Origin: Rhodospirillales bacterium
GTDB taxonomy: Bacteria; Pseudomonadota; Alphaproteobacteria; Geminicoccales; Geminicoccaceae
NCBI GenBank assembly: GCA_007131045.1
Contig: SLRI01000457.1
Location: forward strand, 1 to 8,255
Direction of reading: 5' to 3'
Length of the DNA: 8,255 nt
Part shown: positions 1-6,319 of the stretch, piece by piece
How the letters are laid out: each line of letters opens with the position of its first letter
Numbering within the stretch: the first letter of the stretch is position 1
Position numbers and translations under genes: made by a program
Notes under the pieces: model-generated
What the model was told of the DNA's origin: nothing
Databases searched by the model: none
What the model saw: the letters and a program-made list of their open reading frames with translations, nothing else

Positions 1-1000
1 GCGGCAGGACATGGCCCGCACCTTCGGCGCGCAGCCGTTCGCCGGCAAGGGTGGCGATCGCGGTGTCCTGCACGCCGGTGCCGGTGAGGTCGGCGAGCGT
101 GATCTGGCCGCTTCCTGTCCGCCCGGGTGCCGTGCCGAGAATCACCTGGCCGAGCTCGACCAGCGCCTGCTCGTCGATGGCGAGCCCGGCCTTGATGGCA
201 TGGTGCAGCTCGCCCAGCCGCCGCGTCTGGGCCAGGCTGTCGGCGACGTAGCGGTCGCAGCGGATCAGCGCCTCGGGTGCTATCTCGTTCTTGTGCTCGG
301 CATCCGAGCCCATGGCGACGACGTGCTGGCCGGGCTCGAGCCAGTCGGCCTCGAGAATCGGCCTGGTCGCGGGCGTGGTCGTCACCACGATGTCGGCGCC
401 GGCCATCGCCTCCCTGGCCGTGCCGGCCGCGCGGACCGGCAGGCCCAGCTTCCGGCCGAGCCGCGCTGCCGCCGCCTCGGCCTTGGTGGGGTCACGCGCC
501 CACAAACGCGCCTCGCGGATCGGCCGAACCAGGGTGAGCGCCTCTAGCTGCAACCCGGCCTGCACGCCAGCACCCAGGATCGCGACCGTGGCCGCGTCCT
601 CTCGGGCCAGGTGGCGGGCGGTCACCGCACCGGCGGCGGCGGTCCTCAGATCGGTGAGATAGCCGTTGTCGAGCAGCACCGCCTCGATCAGCCCGGTGGT
701 CGAGGAGAACAGCGTCATCAAACCGTTGACGCTGGCGAGCCCGAGCTTGGGGTTGTCGAAGAAGCCCGGGCTGATCTTGATCGCGAAGCTGGCTAGGCCC
801 GGGACGTAGGCCGTCTTGACGTCGACCTCGCCGTTGTGGGCCTCGATGTCGAGGCGGAGGATCGGCGGCATCACCACCCCGCCCTCGGCGAGCCGGCGAA
901 ACGCCCCTTCGACGCAGTCGACCACGGCCTCGTCCAGGCCGATCACCCGGCGGATCTCGGACTCGGTGACGATCGTGACGCTGGGTTGGGGAGCGGGCAT
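1..1000 (-). CDS. eutC: EutC, ornithine cyclodeaminase/mu-crystallin family protein of ectoine utilisation (3' end cut by window edge)
   Basis: The reading frame is open from ATG at 1000 to the left edge, giving 333 residues. The end of the family's conserved core (DLTGTGVQDTAIA, 304-316) is present, so only a few C-terminal residues should be missing. Family marks are an IKIS lysine near 75, the TDLRTAAAGAV signature (116-126), a Rossmann dinucleotide-binding LGAGVQA (142-148) and GSDAEHKNE (231-239). The start has GGTGAG 7 nt upstream, overlapping the eutA stop, so the two genes are co-transcribed and probably translationally coupled. EutC proteins sit in ectoine clusters and, with EutA and EutB, are proposed to convert hydroxyectoine to ectoine. 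That role comes from family knowledge and is not visible in the sequence. A generic ornithine cyclodeaminase is the alternative, but eutA and a Ueh/Tea-type transporter alongside favour EutC. Confidence 0.88.
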   Translation of the reverse strand, partial: MPAPQPSVTIVTESEIRRVIGLDEAVVDCVEGAFRRLAEGGVVMPPILRLDIEAHNGEVDVKTAYVPGLASFAIKISPGFFDNPKLGLASVNGLMTLFSSTTGLIEAVLLDNGYLTDLRTAAAGAVTARHLAREDAATVAILGAGVQAGLQLEALTLVRPIREARLWARDPTKAEAAAARLGRKLGLPVRAAGTAREAMAGADIVVTTTPATRPILEADWLEPGQHVVAMGSDAEHKNEIAPEALIRCDRYVADSLAQTRRLGELHHAIKAGLAIDEQALVELGQVILGTAPGRTGSGQITLADLTGTGVQDTAIATLAGERLRAEGAGHVLP

Positions 1001-1008
1001 GGCGGGTC

Positions 1009-1851
1009 TCACCGGCCGGCGAAGGGGCAGTCGAACAGGCGACCGGCATCGGGCGGCGGCCGCTCCAGGCCGGCATGCGCCCGGCAGGCCCAGGCCGCGG
1101 CCTGGTTGCTGGTCACCACCGGCCGGTCGATCCGGGCTTCGATGGCGGCAGCGACCTCGGCCGCGCGGAGCGCCGTGCAGGAGACGAACAGCGCCTCGGA
1201 CTCGGCGCCGATGGCCCGCACGGCCTCCTCGGCGATGGTCTCTGGCAGCACCCGCGCCATGTCGCGATCGTCCTCGATCCCCCAGCAGGTGACCCGGTCG
1301 ATGGCGAACCCGGCCGCCTCGAACGGTGCCACGACCCTGGCGGTGACGGTGGCGCTGTAGGGCGCGAGGATGCTCATCCGCCGGGCACCCAAAGCGCCGA
1401 GCGCCGCCCGCGCGGCGCCAACCGGGGTGACCACCGGGGTGCCGGGCTTGGCGCCCTGCACGGCAGCAGCGATGCCGGCCTCGCCGAGCACCGCCGTCGC
1501 CGAGGTGCAGGCGAAATAGACGCTCGCGAAGGCACTGCCGGGCAACAGGTCAGCAACTGCCGTGGCGAGCCGAGAGCCGGTTTCGGCCAGGCTCTCGGGC
1601 GTCGTCGGGTTGGCGAAGGCGATCCGGTTGGCGTGCAGCCGCAGCCGTTCGCCGCTCACCAGCCGGGCGAAATCGGCCTCCGTGGTCGCGTCGGTCGAGA
1701 GCAGGACGAGGCCGACCCGGACCAGCGCCTCGGGCGCGGCGAAGCCGGTCGCTCTAATCTCTCGCACCACTGTTTCGGTGTCCAGCAGTTCCGCCAACGA
1801 GCCTCCCCCCAGCCGATACGGCGCCTCGATGCGGCAGGCACCCTCGAGCAT
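1009..1851 (-). CDS. eutA: EutA, Asp/Glu racemase-arylmalonate decarboxylase superfamily protein of ectoine utilisation
   Basis: The frame encodes 280 residues from ATG 1851. The superfamily's two catalytic cysteines are visible as FACTSATA (Cys115) and FVSCTALRA (Cys225), one in each half of the pseudo-symmetric fold. The N-terminal strand is VRVGLVLLSTD (44-54), and TPVGAARAAL and VVTSNQAAAWA fit EutA. The start is uncertain: ATG 1851 has no clear ribosome binding site. An in-frame TTG at 1797 lies 4 nt after a strong purine run ending in GGAGG (1802-1806) and would give 262 residues, with a leader nearer the usual length before the first strand. It is the first gene of the leftward unit eutA-eutC, divergent from uehA. 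EutA is proposed to act with EutB and EutC on hydroxyectoine, but no eutB follows here. A maleate isomerase-like function is the less likely alternative. Confidence 0.87.
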   Translation of the reverse strand: MLEGACRIEAPYRLGGGSLAELLDTETVVREIRATGFAAPEALVRVGLVLLSTDATTEADFARLVSGERLRLHANRIAFANPTTPESLAETGSRLATAVADLLPGSAFASVYFACTSATAVLGEAGIAAAVQGAKPGTPVVTPVGAARAALGALGARRMSILAPYSATVTARVVAPFEAAGFAIDRVTCWGIEDDRDMARVLPETIAEEAVRAIGAESEALFVSCTALRAAEVAAAIEARIDRPVVTSNQAAAWACRAHAGLERPPPDAGRLFDCPFAGR

Positions 1852-1959
1852 CGCTGCACCGCTGATGGTCGTGGCAGGCAGGCGGCTCGGTCAATGCTCG
1901 ACCGGGCGACGAAACGACCAAACCGAGCCCAGTCGTCGGAGCTTTCGTCTGAGCATAGA

Positions 1960-1981
1960 CGGCAATTCGGAAGCTTTGCCG
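1960..1981. promoter_or_regulatory. Candidate operator dyad CGGCAA-N10-TTGCCG
   Basis: Two perfect 6-base arms, 1960-1965 and 1976-1981, are separated by one helical turn and lie midway between eutA and uehA. The right arm sits in TTTGCCGCTAG (1975-1985), which recurs exactly at 7691-7701 upstream of the dehydrogenase gene. The geometry suits a dimeric regulator such as the AsnC protein encoded here, but the assignment is inference from symmetry and recurrence only. Confidence 0.35.
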
Positions 1982-2063
1982 CTAGACAGGGACGGCAGCC
2001 TGCCAGCAAGCTAGTCGCTAACGATTGACGTCGCCGAGCCGAAAACACAGCGGCCGGTCGCAC

Positions 2064-2096
2064 CGCAGCGCGCCTGCCGATCGTGGGCGCTCTGCG
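2064..2096 (+). other. Hairpin in the probable uehA leader
   Basis: Arms CGCAG-C-GCGC (2064-2073) and GCGC-T-CTGCG (2087-2096) form ten Watson-Crick pairs interrupted by one C/T mismatch, and C2074-G2086 extends the inner helix. The stem ends 22 nt before the GGAGG of uehA and has no T-run after it, so it is not an intrinsic terminator. If the transcript starts upstream of it, it would be a stable 5' leader element; otherwise it may be a DNA-level operator. Confidence 0.4.
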
Positions 2097-2131
2097 CTAC
2101 CGCGATGCGGCCACGAACGGAGGATGCCGAA

Positions 2132-3169
2132 ATGACCAAACTGAGCCGCACTTTCGCGACCCGCACCAGCGCCGCCGCACTCGCCTTGGGCCTGCTCGCG
2201 GTTTCGACCGCCGAGGCAGCGTCCTGGAAGTTCGCCCTCGAGGAGGCGATCGACGAGGTGCAGGGCGTCTATGCCACGCAGTTCAAGGAATACATCGAGG
2301 CCAACTCGGACAACTCCGTCGCCATCTTTCCGTTCGGCACGCTCGGCGAGAGCGCCGACGTCACCGAGCTCGTCCAGTTCGGGGCGATCGAGTTCGCCAA
2401 TGCCTCGCCCGGCTTCATGGGCAGCCTGATCCCCGAGCTCCAGGTCTTCCTGTTGCCCTACGTGCTGCCCGAGGAGCCGGACGTGCTGGCCGACTTCTTC
2501 GCCACGTCGCCGACGATCAACGAGACCCTGGCCGCGATGTACGAGGACCAGATGCTCACCCTGATCGACATGTACCCCGAGGGCGAGGTGGTGATGACCA
2601 CCAAGGAGCCGATCAAGAGCCCGGATGACCTATCGGGCGTCAATTTCCGGGTGATGACCACGCCGCTGCTGGTCGAGACCTACAACGCCTTTGGTGCTAC
2701 GCCGACGCCCTTGCCCTGGGGCGAGGTCTACGGCGCGCTCCAGCTCAACATGATCCAGGGCCAGGAGAACCCGATGTTCTTCGTCGAATCGACGAAGATG
2801 TACGAGGTCACCGACCACATCACCTATACCGGGCACAACAACTTCACCACGGCGGTGATCGCCAACGGCAACTTCTTCAACGGTTTGAGCGAAGAGGATC
2901 AGGAGTTGGTCCGCTCTGCCGCCGATGCGGCCTTCGAGCACATCATCGAGTACCAGCAGGGCCTCACCGAGGAATCCGAGGCGAAGATCCTGGAGTCCAG
3001 GCCGGACATGGGGATCACGGTGCTGAGCGACGAGGAGCGCGAGCCGTTCCGCCAGGCGGCCGAGCGGGTGCGCCAGTCCTTCATCGAGATGGTCGGGCCG
3101 AGCGGTGCCGAGGTGCTCGAGGGCTTCGAGGCCGACATCGAGGCGAGCCGCGAGCGCGTCGGCAGCTGA
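2132..3169 (+). CDS. uehA: UehA, periplasmic ectoine/hydroxyectoine-binding protein of a TRAP transporter
   Basis: The protein has 345 residues from ATG 2132, chosen because GGAGG (2119-2123) lies 8 nt upstream; the in-frame ATG at 2105 lacks a site. Residues 1-29 are a Sec signal peptide (basic KLSRT, hydrophobic ALALGLLAV, cleavage after AEA). The rest is a DctP-type solute-binding protein that closely resembles Halomonas elongata TeaA. With cleavage after 29, the TeaA contact residues as I recall them fall at the same mature numbers: Glu9 (E38), Phe66 (F95 in SPGF), Trp167 (W196 in PLPWGEVYG) and Phe209 (F238 in NNFTT). The conserved Arg of FRVMT (R173) and the TRAP motif GQENP (210-214) are present. 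It captures ectoines in the periplasm and delivers them to UehB/UehC. The substrate call is strong because the residues and the eut context agree. Confidence 0.95.
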   Translation: MTKLSRTFATRTSAAALALGLLAVSTAEAASWKFALEEAIDEVQGVYATQFKEYIEANSDNSVAIFPFGTLGESADVTELVQFGAIEFANASPGFMGSLIPELQVFLLPYVLPEEPDVLADFFATSPTINETLAAMYEDQMLTLIDMYPEGEVVMTTKEPIKSPDDLSGVNFRVMTTPLLVETYNAFGATPTPLPWGEVYGALQLNMIQGQENPMFFVESTKMYEVTDHITYTGHNNFTTAVIANGNFFNGLSEEDQELVRSAADAAFEHIIEYQQGLTEESEAKILESRPDMGITVLSDEEREPFRQAAERVRQSFIEMVGPSGAEVLEGFEADIEASRERVGS

Positions 3170-3184
3170 CCGTCGAGCGACCAG

Positions 3185-3208
3185 CCGGGCGGCGGCCCTG
3201 CCGCCCGG
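3185..3208 (+). other. Intercistronic hairpin between uehA and uehB
   Basis: A perfect 9-bp all-GC stem, CCGGGCGGC (3185-3193) with GCCGCCCGG (3200-3208), encloses a 6-nt loop and begins 15 nt after the uehA stop. No T-run follows, so full termination is unlikely. In transporter operons such a stem often protects the upstream message from 3' decay or causes partial termination, so that the binding protein is made in excess over the membrane subunits. That role is inferred here. Confidence 0.6.
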
Positions 3209-3259
3209 TGCTGCGCGGTAGCGCACCGCCCCGCCTCCTGGCCTCGAGGGTAGCGATCG

Positions 3260-3859
3260 ATGCAGGAAGACCCGAGCCGGCCGCTGCCGGAAACCACGCC
3301 CTCCGCACCGCTCGGCGGTATTCTCAGGCCCCTGGGGCTGCTCGACCTCGCCATCTCGCGGGTCGAGGCGGTGATCCTCGCGTTCGGTGTGCTGCTGATG
3401 GCCGTCATGTCGGTCGGCAACATCTTCGGCCGCTTCCTCTTCGGCCAGAGCATCTACTTCGCCGAGGAGGTCAACCAGTTCCTGATCATCCTCATCACCT
3501 TCATCGGCATCGGCTATGCCGCGCGGATGGGCCGGCACATCCGCATGTCGGCGATCTACGACTCCCTGCCCGACATCGGCCGAAAGGCGCTGATGGTGGT
3601 GATCTCGCTGGTCACGGCGGCGGCGATGTTCGTGCTGGCCTACTACTCCTACGTCTACGTCGCCGGCGTCTACGCCACCGGCCGGGTCTCGCCGTCGCTG
3701 CGGATTCCGGTCTACCTCACCCAGATCTGGGTGCCGTTCGGCTTCGTGGTCACCGGCATCCAGTACATCATGACCGCCGTGGTCAATCTGACCAGGCCCG
3801 ACGTCTATCTGTCGTCGTCGATCGTCGACAGCTACGACGACGCGCAAAGCAAGGTCTAG
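3260..3859 (+). CDS. uehB: UehB, small membrane subunit (DctQ type) of the ectoine TRAP transporter
   Basis: The product has 199 residues with four predicted membrane helices (about 35-55, 70-88, 110-134 and 152-175), the standard DctQ layout. A hydrophilic, proline-rich N-terminus of about 30 residues precedes the first helix. The conserved block GRFLFGQSIYFAEEVNQFL (57-75), followed by ARMGRHIRMS (88-97), is the DctQ signature around helix 2. The start ATG 3260 has a modest GAGGGT at 3244-3249, about 10 nt upstream. It lies 90 nt after uehA, across a hairpin, and 15 nt before uehC. The protein joins the DctM subunit in the inner membrane to form the sodium-driven permease; this mechanism is family knowledge. 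Confidence 0.93.
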   Translation: MQEDPSRPLPETTPSAPLGGILRPLGLLDLAISRVEAVILAFGVLLMAVMSVGNIFGRFLFGQSIYFAEEVNQFLIILITFIGIGYAARMGRHIRMSAIYDSLPDIGRKALMVVISLVTAAAMFVLAYYSYVYVAGVYATGRVSPSLRIPVYLTQIWVPFGFVVTGIQYIMTAVVNLTRPDVYLSSSIVDSYDDAQSKV

Positions 3860-3874
3860 GAGGGGAGCCCGGCC

Positions 3875-5152
3875 ATGGCCACGGTGATGCTCGGGACGAT
3901 GATCGTCCTCCTGCTGCTCGGTTTTCCGATGATGGTGCCGCTGATCGCGGGCACCTTCGTGGCCTTCTTCATCTACATGCCGATCTCGCCCGAGATCATG
4001 GTGCAGCAGATGATCGCCGGCATCCGCCCCTCGGCGCTGGTCGCGGTGCCGATGTTCATCCTGGCCGCCGACATCATCACCCGCGGCCGCTCGGCCAACC
4101 GGCTGATCGACCTCGTGATGTCCTTCGTCGGTCACTACCGCGGCGGGCTCGGGGTGACGGCCGCCACCAGCTGTGCGCTGTTCGGCGCCGTCTCGGGCTC
4201 GACCCAGGCGACCGTGGTCGCCGTCGGCAGCCCGCTCAGGCCGCGCATGCTCAAGGCCGGCTACAAGGACAGCTTCACCCTGGCGCTGATCGTCAACAGC
4301 TCCGACATCGCCATGCTGATCCCGCCCTCGATCGCGATGATCATCTACGGCGTCATCTCCGGCACCTCGATCTCCGAGCTGTTCATCGCCGGCGTCGGGC
4401 CCGGCGTGCTGATCCTCTTCATGTTCTCGATCTATTGCTACATCTACGCCGTCCGCCACGATATTCCGGTCCTGCCCAAGGCGACGTGGCGGGAGCGCGG
4501 CGAGGCGGTGGTCGCCGCCGTCTGGCCCCTGGGCTTTCCGGTCATCGTGGTGGGCGGAATCTATGGCGGCATCTTCAGCCCGACCGAGGCGGCCTCCGTC
4601 TGCGTCCTCTACGCGCTGATCCTCGAGGTGCTGGTCTTCCGCTCGCTGGGCCCGAAGGAGCTGTTCGAGATCGCCAAGTCGACCGGCCTGATCACCGCCG
4701 TGGTCTTCATCCTGGTCGCCGCCGGTGCCGCCTTCTCCTGGGCGATCTCGTTCGCCCAGATCCCGCAGGCGATCATCGCCGGGCTGGGCCTGGCCGATGC
4801 CGGGCCGATCATGACCCTGGTCGCGATCTCGATCGCGTTCTTCATCGGCTGCATGTTCGTCGACCCGATCGTCGTCATCCTGGTGCTGGTGCCGATCTTC
4901 GCGCCACTGGTCGACGCCGCCGGCATCGACCCCGTGCTGGTCGGCGTCATCATCACGCTGCAGGTCGCGATCGGCTCCGCCACACCCCCCTTCGGCTGCG
5001 ACATCTTCACGGCGATCGCGATCTTCCGCCGGCCCTACATGGACGTGATCCGCGGCACCCCGCCCTTCATCCTGATGCTGTTCGCGGTCAGCGTCGCCCT
5101 CATCCTGTTCCCGCAGATCGCCCTCTTCCTGCGCGATCTCGCCTTCGGCTGA
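3875..5152 (+). CDS. uehC: UehC, large membrane subunit (DctM type) of the ectoine TRAP transporter
   Basis: The product has 425 residues, the usual DctM length, and is very hydrophobic with about 12 membrane segments. Family motifs in order are MFILAADIITRG (60-71), GAVSGSTQATVVAVG (104-118), LIPPS (148-152), GGIFSPTEAA (231-240), MFVDP (327-331) and ATPPFGCDIF (369-378). The inverted-repeat architecture of the ion transporter superfamily is evident in the paired G-S-T and TPP loops. The start ATG 3875 follows GGAGG at 3859-3863, which overlaps the uehB stop, so uehB and uehC are translated from one message. It forms the translocation path for ectoine or hydroxyectoine, coupled to ion import. 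Substrate is inferred from UehA and the cluster. Confidence 0.95.
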   Translation: MATVMLGTMIVLLLLGFPMMVPLIAGTFVAFFIYMPISPEIMVQQMIAGIRPSALVAVPMFILAADIITRGRSANRLIDLVMSFVGHYRGGLGVTAATSCALFGAVSGSTQATVVAVGSPLRPRMLKAGYKDSFTLALIVNSSDIAMLIPPSIAMIIYGVISGTSISELFIAGVGPGVLILFMFSIYCYIYAVRHDIPVLPKATWRERGEAVVAAVWPLGFPVIVVGGIYGGIFSPTEAASVCVLYALILEVLVFRSLGPKELFEIAKSTGLITAVVFILVAAGAAFSWAISFAQIPQAIIAGLGLADAGPIMTLVAISIAFFIGCMFVDPIVVILVLVPIFAPLVDAAGIDPVLVGVIITLQVAIGSATPPFGCDIFTAIAIFRRPYMDVIRGTPPFILMLFAVSVALILFPQIALFLRDLAFG

Positions 5153-5165
5153 AACTCGAGAAGGG

Positions 5166-5170
5166 GGAGG
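5166..5170 (+). promoter_or_regulatory. Shine-Dalgarno fixing a TTG start for the universal stress protein
   Basis: GGAGG ends 8 nt before TTG 5179, while the first in-frame ATG (5191) would be 20 nt away. The TTG start gives an N-terminus M-F-Q-R-M-L-V-P-V-D-G-S, the typical beginning of UspA proteins, so TTG is preferred. Confidence 0.75.
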
Positions 5171-5178
5171 CCAAGCCA

Positions 5179-5622
5179 TTGTTTCAACGCATGCTGGTGC
5201 CGGTGGACGGCTCGGAGCAGGCGAACCGCGCCCTCGATGCCGCGGTCGACCTCGCCGACAAGTTCGGCGGCGAAATCCTGATCTTGTGCGTCTACCGCCA
5301 CCACAGCCCGCTCGAGGCCTCGCTCTCCATGGTCCGCGGCCCGGAGCAGCTCGACACCCCTGACGAGGCCTTGAAGAGCTACGCCAAGGGCCTGGTCAAG
5401 GACGCCAAGAACCGGGCGATCGCCGCCGGGGCCGCGAAAGTCGAGGCCTGGGCCAAGCGCGGCCACCCGGCGCGCGCCATCGTCGCCTTCGCCGAGGAGC
5501 AGGAGGCCGACAGCATCGTCATGGGCACCCGCGGTCTCGGCGATTTCGGCGGCTTCCTCTTGGGCTCCGTCTCGCACAAGGTGACCAGCATGGCCAAGGT
5601 CACCATGGTGCTCGTGAAATGA
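5179..5622 (+). CDS. usp: Universal stress protein (UspA family, TeaD-like) of the ectoine transporter operon
   Basis: The product has 147 residues from TTG 5179, 26 nt after the uehC stop and in the same operon. It is a single UspA domain: MLVPVDGSEQANRAL strand-loop-helix at 5-19, then the nucleotide motif G-2X-G-9X-G(S/T), seen as G116, G119 and G129-S130 inside MGTRGLGDFGGFLLGS. That motif marks the ATP-binding rather than the UspA-only subclass. In Halomonas elongata, TeaD is encoded next to the TeaABC ectoine transporter, binds ATP and damps transport. Position, length and motif agree with that role here, but regulation of UehABC is inferred by analogy. The last two bases of its stop region overlap an ATG (ATGA, 5619-5622) in the frame of the next gene. 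Confidence 0.92.
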   Translation: MFQRMLVPVDGSEQANRALDAAVDLADKFGGEILILCVYRHHSPLEASLSMVRGPEQLDTPDEALKSYAKGLVKDAKNRAIAAGAAKVEAWAKRGHPARAIVAFAEEQEADSIVMGTRGLGDFGGFLLGSVSHKVTSMAKVTMVLVK

Positions 5623-5685
5623 TCAGCCGAGCCGAGCCGATGCCGCTTGCCCAACCAGCCCGCATCCCGCCATCCGCGCAGCCTA

Positions 5686-5715
5686 TTGGCGTGGGCCCCC
5701 TAGCCGGGCTACGAT
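5686..5715 (+). promoter_or_regulatory. Candidate promoter for asnC
   Basis: TTGGCG (5686-5691) and TACGAT (5710-5715) are separated by 18 bases; each matches four of six bases of the sigma-70 consensus, and TTGGC is common at -35 in alphaproteobacteria. Transcription would begin near 5722, leaving a leader of about 90 nt that contains the dyad at 5746-5763. The 191-bp gap after usp also supports a separate promoter for the regulator. Confidence 0.4.
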
Positions 5716-5745
5716 CCGGACGTCTGGAGGCACGAACAACCGGCT

Positions 5746-5763
5746 GGCAGGGTTATTGCTGCC
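5746..5763. promoter_or_regulatory. Lrp/AsnC-like dyad upstream of asnC
   Basis: GGCAGGGTTATTGCTGCC has 5-base inverted arms around an AT-rich 8-base centre, unusual in this GC-rich DNA. CAG-N8-CTG resembles the Lrp-type pattern of YAG and CTR half-sites around an AT-rich core, one base shorter. It lies about 50 bases before the asnC start and just downstream of the predicted promoter, a good position for autorepression. Binding by the AsnC product is inference. Confidence 0.4.
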
Positions 5764-5813
5764 CTTCGACCAGCCGCAACGATGACGGGGAGCGGGCGCT
5801 GGAGAATGCCGCG

Positions 5814-6308
5814 ATGAAGGGGCGCGGGCTGCGATTGGACGATCGGGATCTCAAGATCCTGGCGATCCTGCAGCGCGAAGGCCGCATCACCAAGGCCGAG
5901 CTCGCCAAGCGGGTGAACCTCTCGGCGACCCCCTGCTGGGCCCGGCTGCAGCGCCTGGAAGAGGCCGGCATCATCAAAAGCTACGGGGCCAGGATTGCTT
6001 TCAAGCACCTGACGCCGCACACCTACGTGTTCGTGACGATCGAGCTGGAGAGCCACAGGAGCGAGGATTTCCAGCGGTTCGAGGAGATCGTCGCCAGCAT
6101 CCCCGAGATCTTCGAGTGCTTCGCCGTGGGCGGCGGCATCGACTACATCGTCAAGATCATGGCGCAGGACGTCGACAACTACCAGGCATTGGTCGACGGC
6201 CTCCTCTCCAGCGACGCCGGGGTCAAGCGCTACTGGACCTATTTCGTCACCAAGCCGGTCAAGGAAGAGCCGCCGCCACTGTTCCCTGCCCTGCATCCAA
6301 CCGAGTAG
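5814..6308 (+). CDS. asnC: AsnC/Lrp-family transcriptional regulator of ectoine catabolism (DoeX-like)
   Basis: The product has 164 residues from ATG 5814, chosen because GGAGA (5801-5805) lies 8 nt upstream. It has an N-terminal winged helix-turn-helix (about 8-60; recognition region ELAKRVNLSATPCWARLQRLEEAG, 29-52, is typical of the family), a short linker, and a C-terminal RAM ligand-binding domain (about 70-146) with the GGGIDYIVKI turn (106-115) that borders the effector pocket. A charged, proline-rich tail follows (147-164). AsnC-type regulators are constant members of ectoine catabolic clusters; DoeX of Halomonas is the model and is thought to respond to acetylated diaminobutyrate intermediates. 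Likely targets are the divergent eut/ueh region and the ssd upstream region. The frame stays open back to 5619, but no ribosome binding site supports that extension. Confidence 0.93.
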   Translation: MKGRGLRLDDRDLKILAILQREGRITKAELAKRVNLSATPCWARLQRLEEAGIIKSYGARIAFKHLTPHTYVFVTIELESHRSEDFQRFEEIVASIPEIFECFAVGGGIDYIVKIMAQDVDNYQALVDGLLSSDAGVKRYWTYFVTKPVKEEPPPLFPALHPTE

Positions 6309-6319
6309 GGCACCGGAAT

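Larger units (their letters stand above)
1852..2131. promoter_or_regulatory. Divergent control region between eutA and uehA
   Basis: No gene is supported in these 280 bases, which must hold the start sites of both the leftward eut unit and the rightward ueh unit. On the plus strand TTGACG (2025-2030) is a plausible -35, but no good -10 follows at the right distance. On the minus strand TATGCT (complement of 1952-1957) is a possible -10 without a good -35. Dyads present are GACGAAA/TTTCGTC (1908-1914 with 1943-1949), CGGCAA-N10-TTGCCG (1960-1981) and GGCAG-C-CTGCC (1994-2004). The uehA Shine-Dalgarno is GGAGG at 2119-2123. Binding by AsnC or by an EnuR encoded elsewhere is likely from known ectoine clusters, but no operator can be assigned with certainty. 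Confidence 0.6.

Noticed and set aside
1075..2028. Plus-strand frame of 317 codons over eutA and the control region
   Set aside because: It is antisense to eutA, Gly/Arg/Asp-rich, and has no ribosome binding site or family resemblance.
2025..2053. uehA promoter with TTGACG as -35
   Set aside because: The -35 is good, but the bases 17-18 further on (CAGCGG/AGCGGC) do not resemble a -10, so it is noted only inside the control-region entry.
3208..5178. Plus-strand open frame continuous with usp, covering uehB and uehC in another frame
   Set aside because: The Arg/Pro/His-rich product is a shadow of uehBC; only the segment from 5179 is real protein.
2630..5179. An 849-codon open frame on the minus strand opposite the end of uehA, uehB and uehC
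   Set aside because: Its product is a low-complexity run of D, R, G, E, H and Q, as expected from the complement of hydrophobic, GC-ending codons. It lies opposite three clear genes and has no domain or start signal.
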